NCBI GenBank assembly: GCA_015296065.1 | Contig: DVDU01000314.1 | Span: 1-64,000 of the forward strand | DNA length: 64,000 bases | Direction: 5' to 3' | DNA from: Oscillatoriaceae cyanobacterium M33_DOE_052 | GTDB taxonomy: Bacteria > Cyanobacteriota > Cyanobacteriia > Cyanobacteriales > Laspinemataceae | Shown: positions 55,581-63,730 of the stretch, piece after piece | Numbering within the stretch: position 1 is the stretch's first letter | Layout: every line of letters starts with the position of its first letter | Made by a program: the position numbers and the translations under genes | The notes under the pieces: generated by a model | Databases searched by the model: none | Told to the model about the DNA's origin: nothing | Seen by the model: the letters and a program-made list of their open reading frames with translations, nothing else

Positions 55581-55878
55581 TTGCCATAATTTGAGCCGGT
55601 TGGTGGGGACAAGGCATCAGCAAAATTAGGGTTTAAAATAAATCTGAATGATGCTTTGCCCCTAACGATGTTTGGGTGGTGGGGCTGTTGCGAGAGATGA
55701 CTCGCCGTCAGGGCGAAGCATTCGGGTCATAAATTTTGGGTTTTTTGGCAGACATGACTCGCCCGAATGCTTCGCCCCTACATGCGGCGGGATGCTCCCG
55801 GGGTAGGGTGATTAATCTGCCTGCCCCAGAGGGATGTATTTTTTGGATAACCAGTCTCAAACCACAGGAGCAGGGATT
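55581..55878. other. Intergenic with hairpin elements
   Basis: Contains GGGGACAAGGCATCA / TGATGCTTTGCCCC arms (about 55605-55663) and a covarying element with arms CAGGGCGAAGCATTCGGG (55709-55726) and CCCGAATGCTTCGCCCCTAC (55762-55781). Confidence 0.8.
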
Positions 55879-57591
55879 ATGGCAAGTCTAACAGGGACCG
55901 AAGTTGATGATTTATTGGAGGGGACGGAAGCCGAAGACCAGATTTTAGGACTGGTGGGCAATGATGTGGCGATCGGCTCCGATGGGGATGACTTGCTCAG
56001 TGGCAACCAGGGGAACGATCGCCTATTTGGCGGTCCCGGTGAAGATACCATTTACGGGGGACAAGACCAGGATTTAATCCAGGGTGGGGAAGATGAGGAC
56101 TTGATTTTTGGCGATCGGGGGAACGATACCATCTGGGGAGATGGCGGCGATGACACCATCTTTGGTGGCTTAGGCAGCGATACATTGTTCGGCAATACTG
56201 GCACTGACGAACTCTACGGCAACCAAAGTAACGATACTATCTATGGCGGTCAAGATAACGATACCCTCTGGGGCGGCACCGGCAACGACTTCCTCTCCGG
56301 CGACTTAGGCAATGACTTGCTGTTTGGAGACCAAGGCACCAACACCCTCACCGGCGGCTCTGGTCGGGATATCTTTTTCCTGCAAAAGAAATTTGGCAAC
56401 TCCACCGCTGAAACTGCCAACATTATCAACGACTTCACCAAAGGCGAAGATATCATCGGCTTAGAACAAGACCTCACCTTTGGGGAATTGAATATTTCTC
56501 AAGGTGTGGGGGAATTTCAAAACGACACGGTAATCAGGGATAAAAATACCGGCGGCTTCTTTGCCATCTTAAAAAACGTCACCAGCAGCACCCTCACCGC
56601 CTCGGATTTCGGCAGTGACCTCACGGATAGCGATATTGACGATATTACCGACGATGACAATAACCCGGCGAATGACCCCCCCACATTCAACTTTGCCCAG
56701 GGAAACTACAACTATAACGAAGGCATCGGCGGGCCATTTGTCTCGGTGACGGTGAATCGCTCTGGCGATACCAGCACGATCGTCACTGTAGATTACAACA
56801 GCAAAGATGGCACCGCCAAAGCTGGGGCAGACTACGATCGAGTCACTGGCTCCCTGGTCTTCAACCCCGGAGACACCAGCGACTCTTTCCTCGTCCCCAT
56901 CCGGGACGACTTCATCTATGAAGGAGAAGAATTTTTTAACATTGAGCTGATTAGCACTTTTGGCGGCGCTCGTCTCGGAGAACTCAGTACCGCTTTCGTC
57001 ACCATCCTAGACGATGAAACCTTCCCAGCTCCTAGCTTCACACAAACTAACTTCACCGTAGGCGAAGCCAGTGGCAACGCCACAATTACTCTCGCCCTCA
57101 ACAATATCAGCGATGTTCCCCTAGTGGTGAACTATGCCACCAGCGATGGCACCGCCACGGCGGGAAATGACTACCAGGGGGTATCCGGGAGCCTACAATT
57201 CCTCCCCGGTCAACCACAATTAACCTTTACCGTCCCCATCATCGATGACTCTACCGGAGAGCCTAACGAAACCATCAATCTTAGCCTGACCAGCTCTCTC
57301 AGTGGCGATAGCTTAGATACAGCGACGCTGACAATTACAGATAATGATGGTGGCGCCCCAGCAATGCAGTCTCAAAATCGCCTCCCTAGGGTTGCCCCAA
57401 ATGACCAAGGACTCTTGGACAAAGCACATCCCCCCTACCCCCCTTCGGAAGGGGGGGGGATTTTCGTGGAATCTACCTGGGAAGCTACAGCTACCCCAAG
57501 TGACTTAGGGGCTGATGTTGCTCCCCTTGTGGCTGTAACACCAGAGCGTGATTTGTCATTGGTCATTGGCAATTTATCATTCGACCCATAG
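55879..57591 (+). CDS. RTX and Calx-beta repeat protein
   Basis: About 570 residues from ATG 55879 (CAGGAGCAGGGATT upstream); ATG 55834 is also possible. Starts ASLTGTEVDDLLEGTEAEDQ. Residues to about 175 are RTX nonapeptides (GGPGEDTIYGGQDQDLIQGG, GNDTIWGDGGDDTIFGG), then a beta segment, an Asp-rich linker (DSDIDDITDDDNN) and two Calx-beta domains (VTVDYNSKDGTAKAGADYDR; VNYATSDGTATAGNDYQGVS). The last roughly 70 residues look repeat-encoded (NDQGLLDKAHPPYPPSEGGG, LSLVIGNLSFDP). Likely a type-I-secreted surface or matrix protein. Confidence 0.88.
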   Translation: MASLTGTEVDDLLEGTEAEDQILGLVGNDVAIGSDGDDLLSGNQGNDRLFGGPGEDTIYGGQDQDLIQGGEDEDLIFGDRGNDTIWGDGGDDTIFGGLGSDTLFGNTGTDELYGNQSNDTIYGGQDNDTLWGGTGNDFLSGDLGNDLLFGDQGTNTLTGGSGRDIFFLQKKFGNSTAETANIINDFTKGEDIIGLEQDLTFGELNISQGVGEFQNDTVIRDKNTGGFFAILKNVTSSTLTASDFGSDLTDSDIDDITDDDNNPANDPPTFNFAQGNYNYNEGIGGPFVSVTVNRSGDTSTIVTVDYNSKDGTAKAGADYDRVTGSLVFNPGDTSDSFLVPIRDDFIYEGEEFFNIELISTFGGARLGELSTAFVTILDDETFPAPSFTQTNFTVGEASGNATITLALNNISDVPLVVNYATSDGTATAGNDYQGVSGSLQFLPGQPQLTFTVPIIDDSTGEPNETINLSLTSSLSGDSLDTATLTITDNDGGAPAMQSQNRLPRVAPNDQGLLDKAHPPYPPSEGGGIFVESTWEATATPSDLGADVAPLVAVTPERDLSLVIGNLSFDP

Positions 57592-57635
57592 TTTCACAGG
57601 AATAAAATCACCTTGTCTTCATTAACATTAATAGT

Positions 57636-57663
57636 TAGGGTGGGCAGGTTACTGCCCACCCTA
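57636..57663. terminator. Perfect hairpin between convergent genes
   Basis: TAGGGTGGGCAG-gtta-CTGCCCACCCTA, 12-bp stem, between the RTX/Calx-beta gene and the Cys-repeat gene. No T-run; ends TAGGG...CCCTA match the dispersed hairpin elements. Confidence 0.7.
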
Positions 57664-57695
57664 CTGCTTCATACAAATGAAAAATGACAAATAAC

Positions 57696-58253
57696 CTACG
57701 TAGAGGGAATCTCCGAGGGTGGTGGGGTGATAGGGCTAGGGTTCTCTTTTTCCGGTGTCATCTCCGGTTGTGAAAAATCACCCATCCTATCCGAGGCATT
57801 AATACAGGCGGTCATGGCCTGGGAAGTGCCCAGGTCGATTTCCTGTTTCAAACCGACAACGCAGGTAGAAAACTGGTCTGGGATCAGACTGCGGCGACAA
57901 TGGTCAAGAATATTCGGCCCATCACTGGCGTCAGAAAGATTGCCAATATCCACCACACAGGCGGCCATCGCCAGGGGGCGGCGAACCCGACGGCAGGAGG
58001 CCAGGGCATCCATTGGGATGATATCAGTCTTGGTGGAGATATCCAGCACACAACTGGCCAGTTCCTGTGGGCGTCGCATCTCGCCGCAGGTGGTAGCCGC
58101 CATTGGTGGCGGGACATTCACCTGCATCAGAGCTTCAGCGCAGTTAGCGTAGTCGTTCTTTTTCTCCGCCTTGGCTGAGGTATGAAAAGGCAAAAGGGAA
58201 AATGCCAAGGGCAAAAGACAAAAAGCTAAATTTGGGAGTTTGAGTCCTTTCAT
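57696..58253 (-). CDS. Secreted Cys-repeat protein, unknown function
   Basis: 185 residues from ATG 58253. Signal peptide KLPNLAFCLLPLAFSLLPFH with cleavage near SAKA. Three to four imperfect repeats of 30-35 residues, each with a Cys pair: CAEALMQVNVPPPMAATTC, CGEMRRPQELASCVLDIS, CRRVRRPLAMAACVVDIG, CRRSLIPDQFSTCVVGLK, then TACINA. The pattern C-x3-RRPxxxASCVxDI is regular. C-terminal tail Pro/Ser/Glu-rich. Not recognised as a named family. Convergent with the RTX gene; upstream is the rpsD promoter region. Confidence 0.75.
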   Translation of the reverse strand: MKGLKLPNLAFCLLPLAFSLLPFHTSAKAEKKNDYANCAEALMQVNVPPPMAATTCGEMRRPQELASCVLDISTKTDIIPMDALASCRRVRRPLAMAACVVDIGNLSDASDGPNILDHCRRSLIPDQFSTCVVGLKQEIDLGTSQAMTACINASDRMGDFSQPEMTPEKENPSPITPPPSEIPST

Positions 58254-58378
58254 GGCTATGTCCGTTTGATCACTAATGTTACCGTGCTTTGGTGGGGGCA
58301 CAGAAGGGTGGGGAAGTTGCTGCCAGACTTTTTCACGCTTTACTCATAGCTCTATTGCCGACGTGGGCTGAGATAGCT

Positions 58379-58406
58379 TTGAGTATTAACGATGTTGTTT
58401 TATAAT
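58379..58406 (+). promoter_or_regulatory. Putative rpsD promoter
   Basis: -35 TTGAGT (58379-58384), 16-nt spacer, -10 TATAAT (58401-58406), giving a leader of about 35 nt before rpsD. Confidence 0.65.
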
Positions 58407-58449
58407 AGAGAGTCTGGCTGAAATTTTCTGGAAACGAAGAGGAAGCAAT

Positions 58450-59058
58450 ATGTCACGGTATCGAGGTCCACGCCTAAGAATTGTTCGCCGTTTGGGTGAC
58501 TTGCCCGGTTTGACTCGGAAAAATGCGAAACGGGCTTATCCCCCAGGACAGCATGGGCAGGCGCGCAAGAAGCGATCGGAATATGCCATCCGCTTGGAAG
58601 AAAAGCAGAAACTGCGTTTCAACTACGGGTTGAGCGAAAGGCAAATGCTGCGCTACGTGCTAAAAGCTCGTCGCACCACTGGTTCTACTGGTCAAATTCT
58701 CCTGGAATTGCTGGAGATGCGCCTGGATAACACAGTGTTTCGCATGGGTATGGCTCCCACAATTCCTGCAGCTCGCCAGTTGGTCAACCACGGTCATATC
58801 ACCGTTAACGGTCGTCCGGTGAATGTCCCCAGCTACAATTGCCGTTCCGGTGATACGATCGCCGTTAGAGACAGGGAAAAATCCCGCAAATTGGTAGAAG
58901 CCAACTTGCAGTCTCCCGGTTTGGCTCACCTTCCCAGCCACTTGGAGTTTGACAAAGACAAATTCACGGGCAAGGTGAACGGCAAAATTGAGCGGGAATG
59001 GGTTGCCTTGCAAGTGAACGAACTCCTGGTGGTTGAGTATTACTCGCGGCAAGTCTGA
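58450..59058 (+). CDS. rpsD: 30S ribosomal protein S4
   Basis: 202 residues: [41 protein letters not shown]4 RNA-binding domain [40 protein letters not shown], and [13 protein letters not shown] at the C-terminus. The N-terminus lacks the Zn-binding Cys found in some bacteria. AGAGGAAG precedes the ATG. It stands alone, as is usual in cyanobacteria. Confidence 0.98.
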   Translation: MSRYRGPRLRIVRRLGDLPGLTRKNAKRAYPPGQHGQARKKRSEYAIRLEEKQKLRFNYGLSERQMLRYVLKARRTTGSTGQILLELLEMRLDNTVFRMGMAPTIPAARQLVNHGHITVNGRPVNVPSYNCRSGDTIAVRDREKSRKLVEANLQSPGLAHLPSHLEFDKDKFTGKVNGKIEREWVALQVNELLVVEYYSRQV

Positions 59059-59103
59059 GGTTTGTCATTGGTCATTTGTCCCTTGTCCCTTGTCATTTGG
59101 AGA

Positions 59104-59170
59104 AGAAACCGGGTTTCTCAACGAGATGTCTCGTACCCGGACGGAGATTCTCCACAGAAAGCCGGTTTCT
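59104..59170. repeat. Paired palindromic element, long class
   Basis: AGAAACCGGGTTTCT (59104-59118) and AGAAAGCCGGTTTCT (59156-59170), 67 bp, bounded by GTCATTTGTC-type heptamers on the left (59063-59098) and GGACAAAGGAC on the right, the same flanking order as at 8974-9148. Confidence 0.9.
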
Positions 59171-59205
59171 GGCGGACAAAGGACAAAGGACTCTTGGACA
59201 AATTC

Positions 59206-60198
59206 TCAGCCACCAATTTGAGACATGGTGCGGTTGTAGGAGCCGGAGAGAGTCCCTGACTCCCGCTGTTTAAAGTTGACTTCTGGTTTAAGGGCGATTA
59301 ACTGGCGGACTTGTTCCTGTAAAAAGGCAAAATCGACGCCGCTGCGGAGGGCGGTTTTGAGGTCTATTTGCCCGGTTTCGTTGAGCAGACAGGGACGTAA
59401 CCAGCCATCAGCACTCAGGCGCATCCGGTTGCAGCGATCGCAGAAGCACTCGGACATCTGGGAGATAAACCCCAGAGTCCCCATTGCTCCGGGAATTTGG
59501 AATACGTCCGCCGGACCGCTACCTTTAACCGTGGATTCTACTAAACCCCACCGCTCCCGAATCTGTCGCCGCAGTTCGGCGGAAGGCACCCAGCCGCTAT
59601 TCTCAAATAGTTGATGGTTGCCGATCGGCATAAATTCAATAAACCGCACGTGCCATTTGCGCTCAATGGTCAAACTCGCCAGGTCTAGCACTTCCGAGTC
59701 ATTCACCCCTGGAATTACCACTACATTCAATTTCAGGGGGTCAAAGCCTACCCTATACGCAGCTAAAATCCCCTCCCAGACCTGCTGCCAACGGCTGCGT
59801 CCCTTAGTGCCAATCAGCAAATCATAGGTATCGGGGTTCAGGGAGTCGAGGCTAATGTTAATCCGCCGCAAACCAGCATCATAGAGGTCTTGGGCCATGT
59901 TCCCCAGCAAAAAGCCGTTGGTACTCAAGGCGATATCCTCTACCAACGGTATGGCGGCGAGCGATCGCACCAACTCCACCACCCCCGGACGGATCAGCGG
60001 TTCCCCACCCGTGAGCCGAAACCGCCGGAACCCCACCGGAATAAACACTTGCCTCACCAGGGTCAGCAGTTCCTCATCCTCGAGCAAATTCTGCTGTAAG
60101 ATATAGCTCAATTCCGTATCTTCCGGCATGCAATACAGGCACCGAAAGTTACAACGATCGATTAAGCTAATCCGCAGGTAATCGATTTTATTCACCAT
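59206..60198 (-). CDS. moaA: GTP 3',8-cyclase MoaA
   Basis: 330 residues, radical SAM. N-terminal cluster Cys16, Cys20 and Cys23 in [49 protein letters not shown]; second cluster [21 protein letters not shown]-terminal Gly-Gly (SQIGG). It converts GTP to the cyclic precursor of molybdopterin. No other mo genes adjacent. A heptamer block lies just past its stop. Confidence 0.97.
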   Translation of the reverse strand: MVNKIDYLRISLIDRCNFRCLYCMPEDTELSYILQQNLLEDEELLTLVRQVFIPVGFRRFRLTGGEPLIRPGVVELVRSLAAIPLVEDIALSTNGFLLGNMAQDLYDAGLRRINISLDSLNPDTYDLLIGTKGRSRWQQVWEGILAAYRVGFDPLKLNVVVIPGVNDSEVLDLASLTIERKWHVRFIEFMPIGNHQLFENSGWVPSAELRRQIRERWGLVESTVKGSGPADVFQIPGAMGTLGFISQMSECFCDRCNRMRLSADGWLRPCLLNETGQIDLKTALRSGVDFAFLQEQVRQLIALKPEVNFKQRESGTLSGSYNRTMSQIGG

Positions 60199-60561
60199 TT
60201 ACTCCTTTTGCTTTGGCCAGACATCGCCAAACCCACTCGTCATTTAATCTAACACTCTGGCAAATATTGCCGGGATGCAGTGTTTCCAACCGGTTACGGG
60301 GGGGGAGGGACGGGGGGACGGGGGAGAGTCGGCTCTGATCCTTCGGCTCTGAGCGGGCCGCAATAGCTATCAAATACAGCACTTTCCCCCAAAGCATAGA
60401 GTAAAATATTCCAGGTAGTTAGATATCATTAATCAGGGGGCTGTCATCCTAGTTGTTGATGTGGCCGGTGGCTCTAGAACTGTTGGGGATGAGTCGCACC
60501 TACCATCTACTTGCCTGACCAGAATTATGCCCCCAATTGAGTGATGATTACCCCTGGGTTG
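60199..60561. other. Intergenic region, G-rich run
   Basis: 363 bp with a short GGGGGAGGGACGGGG run (60297-60328), a nearby GTCGGCTCTGATCCTTCGGCTC direct repeat of GGCTCTGA, and no supported gene. Confidence 0.6.
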
Positions 60562-60939
60562 TTAACCCACAACTTCACCGCCACAATAACAAGCGCGATT
60601 GCCGTTGGGGTGAATTCCCAGATTCCAGATGCACTTGTAACAATAAACATTACCACATCGACAAAGGCTCAGATTTTCCACGCGAAAACGGGTGCCGCAG
60701 TAGCTGCAATGGTCCCGCTGGTTAAGCATTTGGTCAATCTTATTCATGCCTACTGCTAATTTACTGGCAGCTACGAATTCGGCCAGATTCTCGCTGTAGC
60801 CCTCCTTCTTGGCCCCATCGCTCCCCACCCAGCATATGGCGTGCAATGTTGCCCAGGGATTCAGCAGCATTTTTTGGTCGCGCCGCCGATCGATCCAATC
60901 CTTAGCTTCTGCTTCGATTTGTTCTTTAACTGATGTCAT
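60562..60939 (-). CDS. Hypothetical zinc-ribbon protein
   Basis: About 125 residues from ATG 60939 (GGAG 6 nt upstream). Helical, charged N-terminus (SVKEQIEAEAKDWIDRRRDQ), middle AICWVGSDGAKKEGYSENLA, and a Cys-rich C-terminus: HCSYCGTRFRVENLSLCRCG, NVYCYKCIWNLG, RACYCGGE. The C-x2-C, C-x-C, C-x2-C and C-x-C spacing suggests two zinc sites. Not recognised as a named family. Confidence 0.65.
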   Translation of the reverse strand: MTSVKEQIEAEAKDWIDRRRDQKMLLNPWATLHAICWVGSDGAKKEGYSENLAEFVAASKLAVGMNKIDQMLNQRDHCSYCGTRFRVENLSLCRCGNVYCYKCIWNLGIHPNGNRACYCGGEVVG

Positions 60940-61253
60940 ATCTAGCTCCAATTTCTATCTAATTAAAAATTCTTATCTATCCCTTCCTTTTGCTCCTATT
61001 ATATGTGATGGTCAAGCCAATTTCACCTGAAATCAGAATTGACTGATAATTAACAAATCCGGCTTTTCCTCTAGGTATAATTCGCTAGATGATTTAGCAT
61101 CCCTGGACATCAATTTAAGCATTATCCCCTCACCCCCTAGTCTCTTTTGTCCATCCCAGGGAGACGGGTTTTCCCATTCCCGATCGAAATTGCCATACAA
61201 TAATCCCTTTAAGGCGGGGTGGCGTCTGGGACTGTGGTCCCCTCTCTCCTGTC
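60940..61253. other. Intergenic region, no gene seen
   Basis: 314 bp, AT-rich between 60950 and 61090, between divergent genes; may hold promoters for both sides. No clear consensus was found. Confidence 0.5.
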
Positions 61254-61670
61254 GTGCCTAACTTCATCCAAATTAACCCGATATCTCAAATGCTCAATGA
61301 AATCTTGCCTTTTCAAGTATCTTTAGACCCCAGTGCCATTGCTGGCGCCTGTTTGTGGTCCTTGGCTTTATATTTGGGATTCTTTCCCGTGAGTGAGTGG
61401 GTGACAGAGCAGCTAAACCGCTGGTTTAACTTTGCGGAGCGCTCTTTGTACACTTCTGCGGCGGAATTTGAAAGAACCCGCAAAGGCAGGGAAGCCCAAA
61501 ATGCTTTTTATGCCTCGGTGTTTAGCATTGTGCCTTTTTTAGCCGTGGGTAGTTTGTGCAATTATGGTTTGGAATGGAGCCTGGGTAATAGCTGGTCTAT
61601 CAGTGTGGGAATTATTGCCTGCATTACCTGTGGCATTTATGAGTTAGGACGCCGTGATGGTCAGTCTTAG
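61254..61670 (+). CDS. Hypothetical membrane protein
   Basis: 138 residues with GTG start (ATG 61290 also possible). A TM segment IAGACLWSLALYLGFFPVS, amphipathic WVTEQLNRWFNFAERSLYTS, charged FERTRKGREAQNAFYASVF, then two TM segments (FSIVPFLAVGSLCNYGL; WSISVGIIACITCGIYELG). Short C-terminus RRDGQS. Family not recognised. A GGGCTAAAGCCCAACTA repeat follows its stop. Confidence 0.6.
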   Translation: MPNFIQINPISQMLNEILPFQVSLDPSAIAGACLWSLALYLGFFPVSEWVTEQLNRWFNFAERSLYTSAAEFERTRKGREAQNAFYASVFSIVPFLAVGSLCNYGLEWSLGNSWSISVGIIACITCGIYELGRRDGQS

Positions 61671-61676
61671 GCTATT

Positions 61677-61725
61677 TTGGGCTAAAGCCCAACTAAGAAC
61701 CGAGGGCTAAAGCCCAACTACAAAC
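61677..61725. repeat. GGGCTAAAGCCCAACTA direct repeats
   Basis: Two copies of GGGCTAAAGCCCAACTA, each with a GGGCTaaAGCCC palindrome, between convergent genes. The same unit in inverse orientation is at about 19507. Confidence 0.88.
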
Positions 61726-62974
61726 CTTTGGCGACTAATTGGGCGATTTTGGCGGCGGCTCCGGGTTCGCCGCGTAGCTGGCGCAGGCTCGATCGCATCG
61801 CTGCCAACCGCTCCGGCTGCGCCAGTAATTCTAATGCTAAAAGCGCCACTGCGTCGGGCGATAGTTCCCCCACCAACTCGGGCACTATTTCCTGGTTTGC
61901 CCAAATATTTGGCCATGCAAATAACCGCTTTTGCCGCAATACTAGCCAGTTAATAGTTTTGGCAAAACCAGACCCCACTAAGGGCAAATTCGCCAATAAC
62001 CCCGGTATGCCATCCCAAGCGCGCATGGCATCTAATTGTTGTGTGGGCAGTAATACTATCATGGGCACTGCTAAAGAACCCAATTCGGCGGTATTGGCGC
62101 CTACGGTGGTGAGACAAAGGCGACATTGGGAGAGTAAACCATAGGCGGGGGTTTCTGTCCAAATTTGCACCCGCAGTCCTGACGAAATTTCTAGGAAATA
62201 CGAGTTATCCTGTTCTCTAATTAATTTGGCGCCAGTGCCTCCGAGCTGGGCAATGAGGGGGTTTTTACTCTCGTCGGCAAAATTGGCCAGGGTTTGCAGT
62301 TCTAAGGTGGGAGCCAGGGGGATGGCGAAGCGGGTTTGGGGGCGCTGTGCGTGGATGAGTGAAGCCACTGCTAGAGTCAAGGGCACACCCTGGGCTAATT
62401 TCGCTGGTTTAGAACCGGGCAGTAACCCAATCAATTCTCCGGAAATACCTCGATTTTGCCACTCATAAGCGGCGACTTCCGCCATTAAATCCCCCACCAC
62501 GGTGAATTTATCGCCGTATTTGGCGGGACCGGGGGGGATAAGAGCTGGTTTCATTACGGCAAAGCAGTCAATTAAACTTTGCCAGCGAGCCTCCCATTCG
62601 GCATAAACTATAGTGCGGTATCCCAGGCGTTTGCCGATAATGGCGGTAAAAAACTGGTCGCCGCCAAGGAAAATTACGGCGCCTTTGCGTCGCCAGTCCC
62701 AGTTAGCGGCGGTTTGGCCCCAGAGGAGAAATGGCCAGAAATGCTCGGGTTCTTGTACCCGATCGACTTCGGGATAACTACGGGCGATCGTCCCTTCCCT
62801 TCCGGTAGCGTGGGGACAGGGACACAAAACCACTGATATCCTGACTTGGGCGCCATTACCATCCTCCCCCAGGTGTTGTCGCAGTTGTTGTACCACCGGA
62901 CGCACCCAAGTCACCACCTCTCCCGGCCCGTTGGACAGGATTACAATATCAATTTGTTGTTTGTCGTTTGTCAT
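61718..62974 (-). CDS. Lipid-A-disaccharide synthase-related protein
   Basis: 418 residues, GT-B-like. Starts IDIVILSNGPGEVVTWVRPV, then VIFLGGDQFFTAIIGKRLGY, GLLPGSKPAKLAQGVPLTLA, SQCRLCLTTVGANTAELGSL, VPMIVLLPTQQLDAMRAWDG. The family resembles LpxB but the substrate is unknown; widespread in cyanobacteria (family knowledge). The first residues MTNDKQQ are encoded by the heptamer array GGACAAATGACAAACGAC, which provides the ATG. Confidence 0.82.
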   Translation of the reverse strand: MTNDKQQIDIVILSNGPGEVVTWVRPVVQQLRQHLGEDGNGAQVRISVVLCPCPHATGREGTIARSYPEVDRVQEPEHFWPFLLWGQTAANWDWRRKGAVIFLGGDQFFTAIIGKRLGYRTIVYAEWEARWQSLIDCFAVMKPALIPPGPAKYGDKFTVVGDLMAEVAAYEWQNRGISGELIGLLPGSKPAKLAQGVPLTLAVASLIHAQRPQTRFAIPLAPTLELQTLANFADESKNPLIAQLGGTGAKLIREQDNSYFLEISSGLRVQIWTETPAYGLLSQCRLCLTTVGANTAELGSLAVPMIVLLPTQQLDAMRAWDGIPGLLANLPLVGSGFAKTINWLVLRQKRLFAWPNIWANQEIVPELVGELSPDAVALLALELLAQPERLAAMRSSLRQLRGEPGAAAKIAQLVAKGL

Positions 62975-63052
62975 TTGTCCTTTGTCCTTTGTCCTTTGTC
63001 ATTTGTCCCTGGTCATTTGTCTTCACAAAGGACAAACGACAAGTGACAGTAT
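62965..63052. repeat. GTCCTTT/GTCATTT heptamer array
   Basis: GTCGTTTGTCATTTGTCCTTT units, a short break, then AAAGGACAAACGACAAGTGAC. The left end encodes the N-terminus of the LpxB-like protein. Confidence 0.92.
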
Positions 63053-63070
63053 AAAATAGGAGTTCAGAAA

Positions 63071-63571
63071 ATGACAGAATTAATCGATGCTGTAAAACAG
63101 GGCGATATCACCAAAGTTACCGCCATACTTGATGCTGGCGCTGACCCCAACACCGCCGCAGAAGATAGTACAACAGTATTGATTTTCAGCGCCGAAGCTG
63201 GACAGGCAGATATTGTGGCCAAGCTGCTGGCTGCTGGTGCGGATGTGAATCTATGTGATGAGGACGGCTGGACACCTTTAATGGGTGCTGCTGCTGCTGG
63301 TCATGCGGGTGTTGTTAAGGACTTGCTGGCTGCTGGTGCTGATGTGAATCCCAAAACGAGCTTCGGTTTGACAGCTTTGATGGCTGCTGCTGGTGGTGGA
63401 CATCAGGAAGTTGTGACCATTCTCCTCAACAGTGGTGCTGATTTCACCGCCAAAGATAATAATAACTGGACGGCCTTGATTTGGGCTGCCCAAGAAGGGC
63501 ATAAACAGGTGATGGAATTGCTCAAACAAGCGCGAGACCAGGGTAAATCGTTGAGTGAACGACAGATTTAA
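63071..63571 (+). CDS. Ankyrin-repeat protein
   Basis: 166 residues composed of about five ankyrin repeats: LIDAVKQGDITKVTAILDAG, DADPN-type caps, STTVLIFSAEAGQADIVAKL, GWTPLMGAAAAGHAGVVKDL, GLTALMAAAGGGHQEVVTIL, NWTALIWAAQEGHKQVMELL. No other domain or signal peptide; a cytosolic protein-binding scaffold. Followed by an 18-bp perfect hairpin. Confidence 0.93.
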   Translation: MTELIDAVKQGDITKVTAILDAGADPNTAAEDSTTVLIFSAEAGQADIVAKLLAAGADVNLCDEDGWTPLMGAAAAGHAGVVKDLLAAGADVNPKTSFGLTALMAAAGGGHQEVVTILLNSGADFTAKDNNNWTALIWAAQEGHKQVMELLKQARDQGKSLSERQI

Positions 63572-63601
63572 CCCAAAATATGAATCAAGGAATGATAATG
63601 A

Positions 63602-63639
63602 TATAGTCAATTCAATTAAGTTTAATTGAATTGACTATA
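63602..63639 (+). repeat. 18-bp perfect AT-rich hairpin
   Basis: TATAGTCAATTCAATTAA - gt - TTAATTGAATTGACTATA, 31 nt past the ankyrin gene stop. No T-run follows. Confidence 0.85.
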
Positions 63640-63730
63640 CCTGCTGCTGCTTGTACGGAGCCGAAGGTACAATGACTAATGACTCTGTAGGATAAAGCCT
63701 CTAATCATAAATCATTGGTTCCCATAAAGA

